Source: an uncultured Bariatricus sp. (GTDB lineage Bacteria > Bacillota > Clostridia > Lachnospirales > Lachnospiraceae). Taken from it: a DNA stretch of 64,000 nucleotides. The DNA is taken from NCBI GenBank assembly GCA_934307065.1, contig CAKRCD010000001.1:168507-232506 (forward strand), read 5' to 3'. The position numbers and the translations under genes were made by a program. The notes below the pieces were generated by a model. It saw nothing but the letters and a program-made list of their open reading frames with translations, searched no databases and was not told the DNA's origin. Shown piece after piece: positions 26,066 through 33,809 of this stretch. Every line of letters starts with the position of its first letter. Positions within the stretch are counted from its first letter, which is position 1.

Positions 26066-27730
26066 ATGTCAGAAAAGAAAAAATCATCCAAAGATGGATT
26101 TCTCATTCAGGGAACCATATTAGCAGTTGCAGGAATTATTACAAAAATTATCGGTTTTGTTTACCGGATTCCCATGCTCAATATCATGGGACTTCAAGGA
26201 GAGGGTTATTATGAAATTGCATTCCAGGTTTATTCCATGGCACTGCTGATTTCATCCTACAGCCTGCCGCTTGCAGTATCCAAACTGGTATCTGCAAGAA
26301 TTGCCAAAGGACAATATCGAAACGCCCAGCAAGTATTCAAGGCTGCTCTGCTCTTTGCATTTTCCGTAGGTTCTGTCATTATGGTAGTCATCTTTTTCGG
26401 TGCAGGCGTTATTGCATCGATTATGGGAGCAAAAGTCAGTTTGTATGCGCTGCGTGTACTTGCACCGGGACTTCTGGTTGTAGCAGTCATGGGGGTATTC
26501 CGTGGATATTTTCAAGGGTGCGGTACCATGATTCCAACGGCGATTTCCCAGATTTTGGAACAACTTTTAAATGCTGTTGTCAGTATTGCCGGGGCCAGTA
26601 TGTTAATGGATTATGGACTCAAAATGGCACAGAGGCAGGATAATGAATTGCTCGGACCTGCCTATGCAGCAGCCGGGGGTACCTTAGGCACGGTTTCCGG
26701 TGCTGTTATTGGCCTGTTGTTCTTATTGTTTTGTTATTATGCTTCCAGAAAGGTCATTTGCAGACGTGTAAATCGTGACCGTTCCCACAGGGTGGAAAGT
26801 TACAGTTCTATTTTCAAATTGATGATACTTACCATTGCACCGGTTATTCTCAGTTCTGCGGTATACAATATGGGAAATATTATTGACAGTGCAATGTTTA
26901 ATAATATTATGGCTGCGCAGGGTCATCTGGAAAACGAATGTGTAGAAATTCTCGGAAAGCTCGGACAATACTATAATCTGTTTAATGTTCCACTTGCTGT
27001 AGCAAGTGCACTCGGTTCTTCCATGATACCCGGACTGGTCCGTGCATACGAAACAAGAGAAAAACGCTTATTACATAACAGGATTTACATGGCAATCCGT
27101 TTTACCATGCTGATTACCATTCCAAGTGCCTTTGGACTTTGTATTGTCGGAAGGCCAATTCTGGATTTCATCTGGCCAGCCATTGATAATACTGTTCAGG
27201 CAATGATGTTCCGGATCGGAGCGGTTTCCCTTGTATTCTATTCACTGTCAACAGTAACCAATGCGGTACTTCAGGGAATTAACCGTATGATGAAGCCTGT
27301 AAAAAATGCAACGATTTCTTTAATCATTCATGTAGTATCCTTGTTTATCATGATGGTATTCTTTAAATGGGGAATCTATGGTGTTATTGTAAGCAAAATT
27401 ATTTTCTCACTGTCTATGTGTATTTTAAATGCACACGACATCAGAGAAGCAATTGGATACAGACAGGAAAAATCAAAAACCTTTGTTATTCCATGCATTG
27501 CTTCCGCAATCATGGGTGTCGTTGTATATCTGGTAAATATGGTTTTAAGCATGTTTATAAGTGGACGTATTTCAATCCTGATTGCGCTTGTAGTTGCAGT
27601 AGTTGTCTATGGAATCAGCCTGTTAAAACTTGGAGGACTGACAGAAGACGAAATATTAGAAATGCCAAAAGGTGCCACATTACTGTCCGTCTGTAAAAAA
27701 TTTCATTTAATCAATGACAGATTTTATTAA
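26066..27730 (+). CDS. Polysaccharide flippase, SpoVB/MurJ-like (MATE/MOP superfamily)
   Basis: A 554-residue polytopic membrane protein with about 14 hydrophobic segments. It starts with QGTILAVAGIITKIIGFVYRIPML, the typical opening of the SpoVB/oligosaccharide flippase group. Later GYFQGCGTMIPTAISQILEQ and FNVPLAVASALGSSMIPGL match the same group. Such proteins flip lipid-linked precursors, and SpoVB and its paralogues act in spore cortex synthesis. The family has many paralogues, so I leave the symbol empty. An AAAGAGG site precedes the ATG. Confidence 0.88.
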   Translation: MSEKKKSSKDGFLIQGTILAVAGIITKIIGFVYRIPMLNIMGLQGEGYYEIAFQVYSMALLISSYSLPLAVSKLVSARIAKGQYRNAQQVFKAALLFAFSVGSVIMVVIFFGAGVIASIMGAKVSLYALRVLAPGLLVVAVMGVFRGYFQGCGTMIPTAISQILEQLLNAVVSIAGASMLMDYGLKMAQRQDNELLGPAYAAAGGTLGTVSGAVIGLLFLLFCYYASRKVICRRVNRDRSHRVESYSSIFKLMILTIAPVILSSAVYNMGNIIDSAMFNNIMAAQGHLENECVEILGKLGQYYNLFNVPLAVASALGSSMIPGLVRAYETREKRLLHNRIYMAIRFTMLITIPSAFGLCIVGRPILDFIWPAIDNTVQAMMFRIGAVSLVFYSLSTVTNAVLQGINRMMKPVKNATISLIIHVVSLFIMMVFFKWGIYGVIVSKIIFSLSMCILNAHDIREAIGYRQEKSKTFVIPCIASAIMGVVVYLVNMVLSMFISGRISILIALVVAVVVYGISLLKLGGLTEDEILEMPKGATLLSVCKKFHLINDRFY

Positions 27731-27811
27731 GATTTGTATGTTATTTTTTATATAACAGGTGTATAAGAAAAGAAAGTCAGGTCAATACTGTATAAAAAAG
27801 GAGTTGTCCTT

Positions 27812-28186
27812 ATGCAGAAAAAATATAGTATTATCCTGACTTTCAGCTTATTTGTTTTCCTTGCTGCCTTATCGTTCGGCTATCGTGAGGAATATAAATA
27901 TTTAGAAAATAAGATGCGAAATTCAACAGAAGTACAAGCAGAAAAGAGTCAACTCGAAGCATTACAAGTGCAGGGAACTGCGGGAAAAGATGAGAAACAG
28001 GTCTATTACCTGACAGTGAGAAATGGCTATGTAGTGGTATATCTGTCAGATAAACAGACTTTATTTGAGTACACGGATATTCTGCTAACAGACCTTCCGG
28101 CAGACCTTCAGGAAGAATTGAAAACAGGAAAGACGATTACAGGAGAAGAGAAGCTCTATGGTTTTTTGGAAAACTATTCGAGTTAA
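27812..28186 (+). CDS. Small secreted or anchored protein, BofC C-terminal-like
   Basis: A 124-residue protein with an N-terminal signal anchor (about residues 5-22) and a short coiled segment. Its C-terminal part, YYLTVRNGYVVVYLSDKQTLFEYTDI, followed by LPADLQEELKTGK and LYGFLENYSS, resembles the C-terminal domain of BofC, a forespore inhibitor of SpoIVB signalling. AAAGGAG stands nine bases before the ATG. If the similarity is real, the window encodes both the SpoIVB protease and a BofC-like regulator. The match is by pattern memory only. Confidence 0.6.
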   Translation: MQKKYSIILTFSLFVFLAALSFGYREEYKYLENKMRNSTEVQAEKSQLEALQVQGTAGKDEKQVYYLTVRNGYVVVYLSDKQTLFEYTDILLTDLPADLQEELKTGKTITGEEKLYGFLENYSS

Positions 28187-28283
28187 GCAGGGCCGGAGCT
28201 TTCAAAGCATATAGAAATATAGCAAAAATATCAATATGGATAAAATATGATGACAAAATATGATATGGAAAGGACAAAAGACA

Positions 28284-28505
28284 ATGGATAATAAAAAAAT
28301 CGCACGAATCAATGAATTGTATCACAAATCAAAGACAGAAGGGTTGACCGAAAAAGAATTGAAAGAGCAGCAGGTTCTCCGTCGTGAATATGTAGAAGCA
28401 TTTAAGCGTAATCTTCGTGGAGAACTAAACAATATTTCTATTCAGGAGAAGGACGGAAGCATCACAGACCTGGGTAAAAAATATGGACACAAAACAGCAA
28501 ATTAG
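28284..28505 (+). CDS. DUF896 protein, YnzC family
   Basis: A 73-residue protein of the YnzC/DUF896 family: KKIARINELYHKSKTEGLTEKELKEQQVLRREYVEAF is the diagnostic helical hairpin. The chosen ATG follows AAAGGA. An in-frame ATG at 28260 would add eight residues and lacks a site. Bacillus YnzC is a small SOS-linked protein of uncertain role. The 3' end overlaps the next gene by 23 bases. Confidence 0.9.
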   Translation: MDNKKIARINELYHKSKTEGLTEKELKEQQVLRREYVEAFKRNLRGELNNISIQEKDGSITDLGKKYGHKTAN

Positions 28506-29049
28506 AAAAAGGATTCGTACACTTCGAAAAGAACTGACTCCGGATGAAGTCCACAAAAAAAGTGTAAGGATCGCAGAACAGGTTCTTCATACCACAGCAT
28601 TTAAAGAAACAGAACTGGTACTGCTTTATGCAGATTTCCAGAATGAAGTTCAGACTGGCCTATTAGCTGAAGAAGCATGGAAAGCAGAAAAAAGAGTTGC
28701 ATATCCCAAAGTGGTTGGAAACGATATGGAATTCTATCTGATTTCTGAATATGCCCAGCTTGCACCGGGGACTATGAATATTCCAGAGCCAGTCCCTAAT
28801 TGCGAAAAAATTATTTCTTTCCCGGAAAAGACACTGATGATTATGCCCGGAGTTGCATTTGACCGAAATCTAAACCGTGTGGGATACGGTGGTGGCTATT
28901 ATGACCGTTTCCTGGAAAAACATCCAGATTTCGCACGAATCGCAATAAGCTATGAATTACAGTTATGTGACTATGTACCTGTTGAACCCACTGACTACAA
29001 ACCGCATATGCTGATTACAGAAAAACAAATCCTGACAGCAGAGAGCTAG
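28483..29049 (+). CDS. 5-formyltetrahydrofolate cyclo-ligase
   Basis: A 188-residue enzyme converting 5-formyl-THF to 5,10-methenyl-THF with ATP. The N-terminal KQQIRKRIRTLRKELTPDEV and the C-terminal PGVAFDRNLNRVGYGGGYYDRFL, which carries the phosphate-binding loop, identify the family. Length is normal. It starts inside the YnzC gene and ends at a strong hairpin terminator that overlaps its last codons. Confidence 0.95.
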   Translation: MDTKQQIRKRIRTLRKELTPDEVHKKSVRIAEQVLHTTAFKETELVLLYADFQNEVQTGLLAEEAWKAEKRVAYPKVVGNDMEFYLISEYAQLAPGTMNIPEPVPNCEKIISFPEKTLMIMPGVAFDRNLNRVGYGGGYYDRFLEKHPDFARIAISYELQLCDYVPVEPTDYKPHMLITEKQILTAES

Positions 29050-29074
29050 ACTCTGTTCTGTCAGGATTTCTTTC
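29028..29074. terminator. Terminator between convergent genes
   Basis: AATCCTGACAG (29028-29038) pairs with CTGTCAGGATT (29058-29068), with an inner CAGAG/CTCTG pairing. TTTCTTT follows on the plus strand. It lies between the folate cyclo-ligase gene (plus) and luxS (minus) and may serve both. Confidence 0.85.
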
Positions 29075-29112
29075 AATTATAGTATAGACACGTTATTATA
29101 CACCGGAAACCT

Positions 29113-29592
29113 TTATTCCGGGTAGATTAATTGCTTGTCCGTAATATTTTCCAACACTTCTTTTAAATATTTTCGTGCACAATATTTTGCCATTGGAAGA
29201 TTCATATCCAGATAATTTCCACAATCTTTCGGGGATGCTCCAGGAACTTCACCTTCAAATTCGGCTATAAATGTAAACATTTCCCTCATAAGAGGTACAA
29301 TATCTCTCGATTCGTAATCGCCGGCAAGAAGTAAATAGAATCCGGTCCGGCAGCCCATCGGTCCAAAATATAGGGTTTTCTCTCCATATTCTGCATGGTT
29401 TCTTAAAAAAGTTGCGCCAAGATGCTCAATCGTATGCATTTCTGCTGTATTGATCGTAGGTTCTTCGTTCGGCTTTGTCATACGGATGTCAAAGGTTGTT
29501 ACCGGATGCCCTTCTACTGTATCTTTTCTGGAAACATAGAGTCCCGGAACTAATTTTATGTGGTCAATGGTAAAGCTTGTAATTTTCTTCAT
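29113..29592 (-). CDS. luxS: S-ribosylhomocysteine lyase (autoinducer-2 synthesis)
   Basis: A 159-residue metalloenzyme that cleaves S-ribosylhomocysteine to homocysteine and DPD, the precursor of AI-2. The metal ligands H53 and H57 (HTIEH) and C124 are present, as is the catalytic Cys at C81 in GPMGCRTGFY. It is preceded by AGAAGGAGA. It lies downstream of the ABC-F gene on the same strand with a 148-base gap. No pfs gene is adjacent. Its job here may be methyl-cycle recycling as much as signalling. Confidence 0.97.
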   Translation of the reverse strand: MKKITSFTIDHIKLVPGLYVSRKDTVEGHPVTTFDIRMTKPNEEPTINTAEMHTIEHLGATFLRNHAEYGEKTLYFGPMGCRTGFYLLLAGDYESRDIVPLMREMFTFIAEFEGEVPGASPKDCGNYLDMNLPMAKYCARKYLKEVLENITDKQLIYPE

Positions 29593-29624
29593 TTTATTCT
29601 CCTTCTAAACTGAAAGCTTATATC

Positions 29625-29711
29625 TTATACTGTCTTAATGATATCCTCTGGCAATTGATGGCAGAATGCCTTTTCTTTATGCGAAGTAACGATCCCAAGT
29701 CCGTGCTCACA
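29625..29711 (-). pseudogene. Possible 28-codon gene remnant upstream of luxS
   Basis: On the minus strand an open frame without a start codon reads CEHGLGIVTSHKEKAF, then CHQLPEDIIKTV and a stop. It has a protein-like composition and sits between the ABC-F and luxS genes. A stop codon lies directly upstream. It may be the 3' end of a deleted gene, or chance. I do not recognise the family. Confidence 0.25.
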
Positions 29712-29740
29712 CTACCGTTAAGGTTAAAATAATTTAAAAA

Positions 29741-31372
29741 TTAGTTATCTGTCTCGGCCATAGTATAGGTTTGACGTTTTCTTGCCATTTCATCGCTTGC
29801 AAGATATTCATCGTAAGTAGTCATCTTATCAATCATCTTTCCCCCCGGCATAATTTCCATAATACGGTTGGCCGTAGTCTGTACAATCTGATGGTCACGG
29901 GAAGAGAAGAGAAGTACACCGTGGAACTTCTGCATTCCGTTGTTAAGTGCAGTGATTGCTTCCATATCCAAGTGGTCGGTAGGTTCATCTAAAATCAGGA
30001 CATTTGCACCGGAAATCATCATCTTAGAGAGTAAACATCGCACCTTTTCCCCACCAGATAATACTTTTACCTTCTTCACACCATCTTCCCCGGCAAAAAG
30101 CATTCTTCCAAGGAAACCACGGACATAGGTTACATCCTTGATTTCAGAATACTGGGTAAGCCATTCTACAATGGTATCGTCATTGTCAAATTCTTTTCCG
30201 CTGTCCTTCGGGAAATATGCTTGTGTCGTAGTAACTCCCCATTTGTAAGTTCCTGCATCCGGTTCCATCTCGCCTGAAAGAATCTGGAATAAGGTTGTTT
30301 TTGCCAATTCATTTCCACCTACAAAAGCAACTTTATCATCACGGTTTAAGGTAAAGGAAATATTGTCCAAAACCTTTTCGCCATCGATGGTTTTTGTAAT
30401 GCCTTCTACGGTAAGCACTTCATTTCCGATTTCACGATTCGGCTTAAAGTCAATATATGGATATTTACGGCTGGAAGGACGAATTTCATCCAACTGAATT
30501 TTCTCCAGCGCACGTTTTCTTGAAGTTGCCTGACGGGACTTTGATGCGTTAGCACTAAATCGGGAAATAAATTCCTGAAGTTCTTTGATTTTTTCTTCTT
30601 TTTTCTTATTCGCTTCCTTCATCTGACGGATAAGGAGCTGGCTGGATTCATACCAGAAGTCATAGTTTCCGGCATAGAGCTGAATTTTGCCATAGTCGAT
30701 GTCTGCAATTTGTGTACATACCTTATTTAAGAAATAACGGTCATGTGATACAACGATAACAGTATTGTTAAAGTTAATCAAAAATTCCTCCAGCCATGCG
30801 ATTGCGTCTAAATCCAAATGGTTGGTAGGCTCATCCAGGAGAAGGATATCAGGTGCACCAAAGAGTGCCTGCGCCAATAATACCTTGACTTTTTGCGCAC
30901 CGGTCAAATCATGCATCAGCGTATAGTGTAGTTCGGTCTCAATGCCAAGACCGTTCAGAAGAGAAGCGGCATCAGATTCCGCCTCCCATCCATTCATGGT
31001 AGCAAATTCTCCTTCCAGTTCACTGGCTCTGATTCCATCCTCATCGGTAAAATCTTCTTTTGCATAAATGGCTTCTTTTTCCTTCATAATCTCATATAGA
31101 CGGGCATTTCCCATGATAACAGTGTCAAGCACTGGAAATTCATCATATTTGAAATGGTCCTGCTGCAGGAAAGACAAGCGCTCTCCTGGCGAAATAATTA
31201 CTTCACCGGAAGTTGGTTCCAATTGTCCAGACAAAATTTTCAAAAAGGTGGACTTTCCGGCACCATTTGCCCCGATAAGTCCGTAGCAGTTTCCTTCAGT
31301 GAATTTAATATTTACATCTTCAAACAATGCTTTCTTCCCAACACGGAGGGTAACATTACTTGTACTAATCAT
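29741..31372 (-). CDS. ABC-F family ATPase, YkpA/YbiT type
   Basis: A 543-residue soluble protein with two ABC domains, a ribosome-associated translation factor type rather than a transporter. Domain 1 is nearly canonical: Walker A GANGAGKS (residues 34-41), an LTGAQ signature (156-160), LLLDEPTNHLD (177-187) and switch His210 in SHDRYF. An interdomain linker with RFSANASKSRQATSRKR follows. Domain 2 is degenerate: Walker A reads GGNELAKTT (352-360) and the switch His is replaced by Arg492 (SSRDHQ), although LSGGE and LDEPTDHLD are intact. GAAGGAG precedes the ATG. Confidence 0.93.
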   Translation of the reverse strand: MISTSNVTLRVGKKALFEDVNIKFTEGNCYGLIGANGAGKSTFLKILSGQLEPTSGEVIISPGERLSFLQQDHFKYDEFPVLDTVIMGNARLYEIMKEKEAIYAKEDFTDEDGIRASELEGEFATMNGWEAESDAASLLNGLGIETELHYTLMHDLTGAQKVKVLLAQALFGAPDILLLDEPTNHLDLDAIAWLEEFLINFNNTVIVVSHDRYFLNKVCTQIADIDYGKIQLYAGNYDFWYESSQLLIRQMKEANKKKEEKIKELQEFISRFSANASKSRQATSRKRALEKIQLDEIRPSSRKYPYIDFKPNREIGNEVLTVEGITKTIDGEKVLDNISFTLNRDDKVAFVGGNELAKTTLFQILSGEMEPDAGTYKWGVTTTQAYFPKDSGKEFDNDDTIVEWLTQYSEIKDVTYVRGFLGRMLFAGEDGVKKVKVLSGGEKVRCLLSKMMISGANVLILDEPTDHLDMEAITALNNGMQKFHGVLLFSSRDHQIVQTTANRIMEIMPGGKMIDKMTTYDEYLASDEMARKRQTYTMAETDN

Positions 31373-31427
31373 TGAATTTTCTCCTTCATATTTTACATAA
31401 TCCTATCGTTTATTTTTACCGCTTAAT

Positions 31428-31456
31428 ATCGTACCATGAGAATGCTTTTTTCGCAA
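31428..31456 (-). promoter_or_regulatory. Promoter for the ABC-F gene
   Basis: On the minus strand, TTGCGA (31456-31451), a 17-base spacer and TACGAT (31433-31428). It overlaps the divergent promoter for the patatin gene. Confidence 0.5.
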
Positions 31457-31483
31457 GACAAGAAAACCATGTTGTGTTATACT
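31455..31483 (+). promoter_or_regulatory. Promoter for the patatin gene
   Basis: AAGACA (31455-31460), a 17-base spacer and TATACT (31478-31483), 35 bases before the patatin start. The -35 regions of the two divergent promoters overlap by two bases. Confidence 0.5.
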
Positions 31484-31517
31484 TATGGTATCTTAAAGTA
31501 GAAGAAGGGGTGTAAGG

Positions 31518-32375
31518 ATGATAAATGGAAGTCTGATTTTAGAAGGCGGTGCCACAAGAGGAGTATTTACCTCCGGTGTACTGGACTATCTGATGGAGCG
31601 GGATATTTACTTTTCAGATGTAACAGGTGTCTCCGCCGGCTCCTGCAATGCAGTGGGGTATGTGGCAAAGCAGCCGGAACGTACAAAGAAGTGTATGATT
31701 CACCGTGGTAAAGAATATAATTATTATTACGGATTGAAAGGATTTATCAAAGAGCGCAGTATTCTGGACATGGATATGATTTTTGATAAAATGCCGAACA
31801 GTCTGATTCCACTTGATTTTGATACCTATTTTCATTCTGGTGTACACTGCGAAATCGTAACAACCAACTGTAATACCGGAAAAGCAGAATATTTAACCGA
31901 AGATTCTGACCCACAGCGTCTGATGATGATGTGCCGTGCAAGTAGCAGTATGCCGCTGGTATGCCCAATTGTAAATGTAGACGGAATTCCATATCTGGAT
32001 GGCGGACTGGCTGATTCTGTTCCGATAAAACATGTAAAAGAGCGCGGTGCCAAGAAAATCGTAATTATTTTGACACGCAAGAAAGGATATCGCAAAGAGA
32101 AGATTTCAAAAGCTCATATTGAGTTATATCGGAAAATGTACAGCAAATATCCGGAACTTGTCAAAACCTGTATTCTCCGCAACAAGCGATACAATGTTAC
32201 CATGAATTATATTGACTGGTTGGAGGAGAAGGGGGAAATCTTTGTTATCCGTCCTACCCACAGACCGGTTCACCGAATTGAGAAGGACACAGAGAAGTTG
32301 GAAGCATTCTACGAACACGGATATGAGACCATGGAACAGAAGTTTAACAAGATGATGAAATATTTAGGATCATAA
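31518..32375 (+). CDS. Patatin-like phospholipase
   Basis: A 285-residue serine lipid hydrolase. The oxyanion motif GGATRGVF (residues 10-17), the nucleophile motif GVSAG with S39, and the catalytic Asp in DGGLADS (D161) are all in place, so it should be active. It has no signal peptide and is probably cytoplasmic, like E. coli RssA and YjjU. GAAGAAGGGG lies upstream. The substrate is unknown. It is a single-gene unit between the ABC-F gene and the small-protein cluster. Confidence 0.92.
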   Translation: MINGSLILEGGATRGVFTSGVLDYLMERDIYFSDVTGVSAGSCNAVGYVAKQPERTKKCMIHRGKEYNYYYGLKGFIKERSILDMDMIFDKMPNSLIPLDFDTYFHSGVHCEIVTTNCNTGKAEYLTEDSDPQRLMMMCRASSSMPLVCPIVNVDGIPYLDGGLADSVPIKHVKERGAKKIVIILTRKKGYRKEKISKAHIELYRKMYSKYPELVKTCILRNKRYNVTMNYIDWLEEKGEIFVIRPTHRPVHRIEKDTEKLEAFYEHGYETMEQKFNKMMKYLGS

Positions 32376-32407
32376 TAGAGTTAGACAACTATTCTCTTCG
32401 TTTTTTT
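32374..32407 (+). terminator. Weak terminator after the patatin gene
   Basis: AATAG-AG-TT and AACTATT pair around AGAC with a two-base bulge. A run of seven T follows after CTCTTCG. Confidence 0.35.
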
Positions 32408-32436
32408 ATTTATAGAATGTTAGAAGTACAGCGTAT

Positions 32437-32467
32437 AAAGAAGGAAGCCTTAATAGCTTCCTTCTTT
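32437..32467. terminator. Bidirectional terminator
   Basis: A perfect 12-base stem, AAAGAAGGAAGC (32437-32448) with GCTTCCTTCTTT (32456-32467), and a seven-base loop. It can end transcription from the patatin side and from the minus-strand small genes. The stop codon of the minus-strand gene lies in the loop. Confidence 0.9.
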
Positions 32468-32731
32468 TGTCTTTCTGACCGAATCCACCATATGGTCAAT
32501 CTGTTTTTTCTCGCTGTCCGATTTACCTTCTTTCATAATAGCCAGAATCAAATCCGTTTCTTCCGGAGTAAACCGGATTCCGCGTTTGTTGGCGTTGACG
32601 ATTAAAGACAGCATGACAGGTGCCAGTGCCTTTCCGGTTTTTCCTTCCGTCTGTTTTGCGGCACTCCGAATCAGCTCCAGTTTCACTGGGTCAAGATTCT
32701 TCATTGCAGGATGATTCATCCATTCTTTCAT
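32450..32731 (-). CDS. Small helical protein of unknown function
   Basis: A 93-residue protein I do not recognise. It is predicted mostly helical: DPVKLELIRSAAKQTEG, a hydrophobic APVMLSLIVNANKRG, then TPEETDLILAIMKEG and a Lys/Asp-rich end. It has no membrane segment or signal peptide. Its start lies inside the 3' end of the Met-rich gene (41-base overlap), so the pair is translationally linked. It ends in the loop of the terminator at 32437-32467. Confidence 0.7.
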   Translation of the reverse strand: MKEWMNHPAMKNLDPVKLELIRSAAKQTEGKTGKALAPVMLSLIVNANKRGIRFTPEETDLILAIMKEGKSDSEKKQIDHMVDSVRKTKEGSY

Positions 32732-33119
32732 TTTCTTCCGCCCTTTCCTGCTGAAATACTTGAAACATGTTGCTCATATTCATATTATTAAACATATCTT
32801 CCGTATTCATATTCTGCATCATTTCCATCATATTCATTGCCTGCATAAATGTTTCCATCATTTCAAAGTTTTTCTCCGGATAATATTCCTTTAAATCCTC
32901 CACGATGGATTCTACCGAGACATTCTGATTGCTGCATTTTCCAAAATGCCTGCCCGGGAACTGTTGAAAATAGGAAACCGTATTCTGGAATTCTGCAAAT
33001 TTCACATAAATCCCAAAAAAGGGCTGAACTTCTGAAGGAACATAGGGCAGCATCAGCTTTAGCGTCTGTAATTTCTCATCTGTCACTGCCATATCAAGAG
33101 GTGTCAGTTTCTGCGTCAT
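32691..33119 (-). CDS. Met-rich protein of unknown function
   Basis: A 142-residue protein I do not recognise. The chosen ATG (33119) has GGAGG upstream; in-frame ATGs further up lack a site. The first 90 residues look globular (LTPLDMAVTDEKLQTLKLMLPYVPSEVQPFFGIYVKF). The last 50 are extreme: about 14 Met with Asn, Gln and Glu. The C terminus is acidic with one Cys. It is first of a two-gene minus-strand unit and divergent from the 49-codon gene at 33220. Met-rich tails occur in metal-binding and spore-coat proteins, but no function is claimed. Confidence 0.7.
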   Translation of the reverse strand: MTQKLTPLDMAVTDEKLQTLKLMLPYVPSEVQPFFGIYVKFAEFQNTVSYFQQFPGRHFGKCSNQNVSVESIVEDLKEYYPEKNFEMMETFMQAMNMMEMMQNMNTEDMFNNMNMSNMFQVFQQERAEENERMDESSCNEES

Positions 33120-33175
33120 TTTCCATTTCCTCCAGAAGATAAATTCATAAAAATATATGTACTGACAAGTCTTTT

Positions 33176-33189
33176 TATGCAACTGCATA
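33176..33189. promoter_or_regulatory. Short dyad in a divergent intergenic region
   Basis: TATGCA and TGCATA separated by AC, centred between the divergent Met-rich gene and the 49-codon gene. A CATATAGT (33186-33193), like the proposed yqfC -10, overlaps it, but no matching -35 is clear. Confidence 0.35.
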
Positions 33190-33219
33190 TAGTATAACAA
33201 AACAGAAAAGGGAATCGAT

Positions 33220-33369
33220 ATGGGAAAAATAGTGATTGACGGAAAAGCCGTTTATGAAATAGATGAAGAATGTATCAAAAGAAGAGAACCGAAGGAGCAA
33301 AGAAAGCAAGAAGAAACGAAACAGAAAAAAGAGAGCACAAAACAGCCTGACAAAAAGGGATGCCGGTAA
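33220..33369 (+). CDS. 49-residue Lys/Glu-rich protein
   Basis: A short open frame: MGKIVIDGKAVYEIDEECIK, then a Lys/Gln/Glu-rich tail ending KKGCR. AAAAGGGA lies six bases before the ATG, and a perfect terminator overlaps its last codons, both of which support a real gene. The first 20 residues look like two beta strands and the rest a charged helix. I do not recognise the family. It belongs to the group of small odd proteins around 32.4-34.7 kb. Confidence 0.65.
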   Translation: MGKIVIDGKAVYEIDEECIKRREPKEQRKQEETKQKKESTKQPDKKGCR

Positions 33370-33380
33370 GCATCCCTTTT
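33353..33380. terminator. Terminator after the 49-codon gene
   Basis: AAAAGGGATGC (33353-33363) pairs with GCATCCCTTTT (33370-33380) around CGGTAA. The A and T tails let it work on both strands, for this gene and for the minus-strand Cys-rich gene. Confidence 0.92.
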
Positions 33381-33429
33381 AACATGTGTACGCAAAACAT
33401 GGCATTTACACATTTCATAACAACTTACA

Positions 33430-33684
33430 TTAGCAGCATCCGCAGCCGTTTCCGCCAAGTGTATTTGTTCCGCATCCACCGCAGAAGATGAGAAGGAGAA
33501 TAATCCAAAGACAACTGTCGTTATTACCGCAGCCGCCTCTGTCATTACCGCATCCACATCCAAATCCGCCACAGCAAAAAAGGAGAATCAGAATCAATGC
33601 GCAGGAAGAAATTCCACATCCTCCTAAGTTGGATGTATTGTTATCACATCCACATCCGCAGTTTGTTGCACTAAGTTCACTCAT
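33430..33684 (-). CDS. Cys/Gly-rich small protein
   Basis: An 84-residue protein with 16 Cys and many Gly, including NCGCGCD, FCCGGFGCGCG and a C-terminal GNGCGCC. Two hydrophobic stretches (CALILILLFCC and CLWIILLLIFC) alternate with polar Cys/Gly/Asn segments. The ATG has GGAGG eight bases upstream; an in-frame TTG at 33699 is inside that site. Proteins of this composition are often auto-annotated as chorion class high-cysteine in gut Clostridia, a label based only on composition. It is divergent from the subtilisin gene. A spore or envelope structural role is possible but not shown. Confidence 0.75.
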   Translation of the reverse strand: MSELSATNCGCGCDNNTSNLGGCGISSCALILILLFCCGGFGCGCGNDRGGCGNNDSCLWIILLLIFCGGCGTNTLGGNGCGCC

Positions 33685-33809
33685 GTTTGTTGCCTCCAAT
33701 AGGTTTTCTTTACACTTCCATCATATGACGTAAGGCTTGCCATTGTTGCTTTCAAATGATAGAAATTTTCAATCACCTTTCATATGGTAATAAAAAAAGA
33801 GGTTTGAAA

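Noticed and set aside
33488..33733. Plus-strand frame of 81 codons rich in Pro, His and Gln
   Set aside because: It is antisense to the Cys/Gly-rich gene, whose Gly and Cys codons read as Pro, Thr and His on the other strand. It has no ribosome site.
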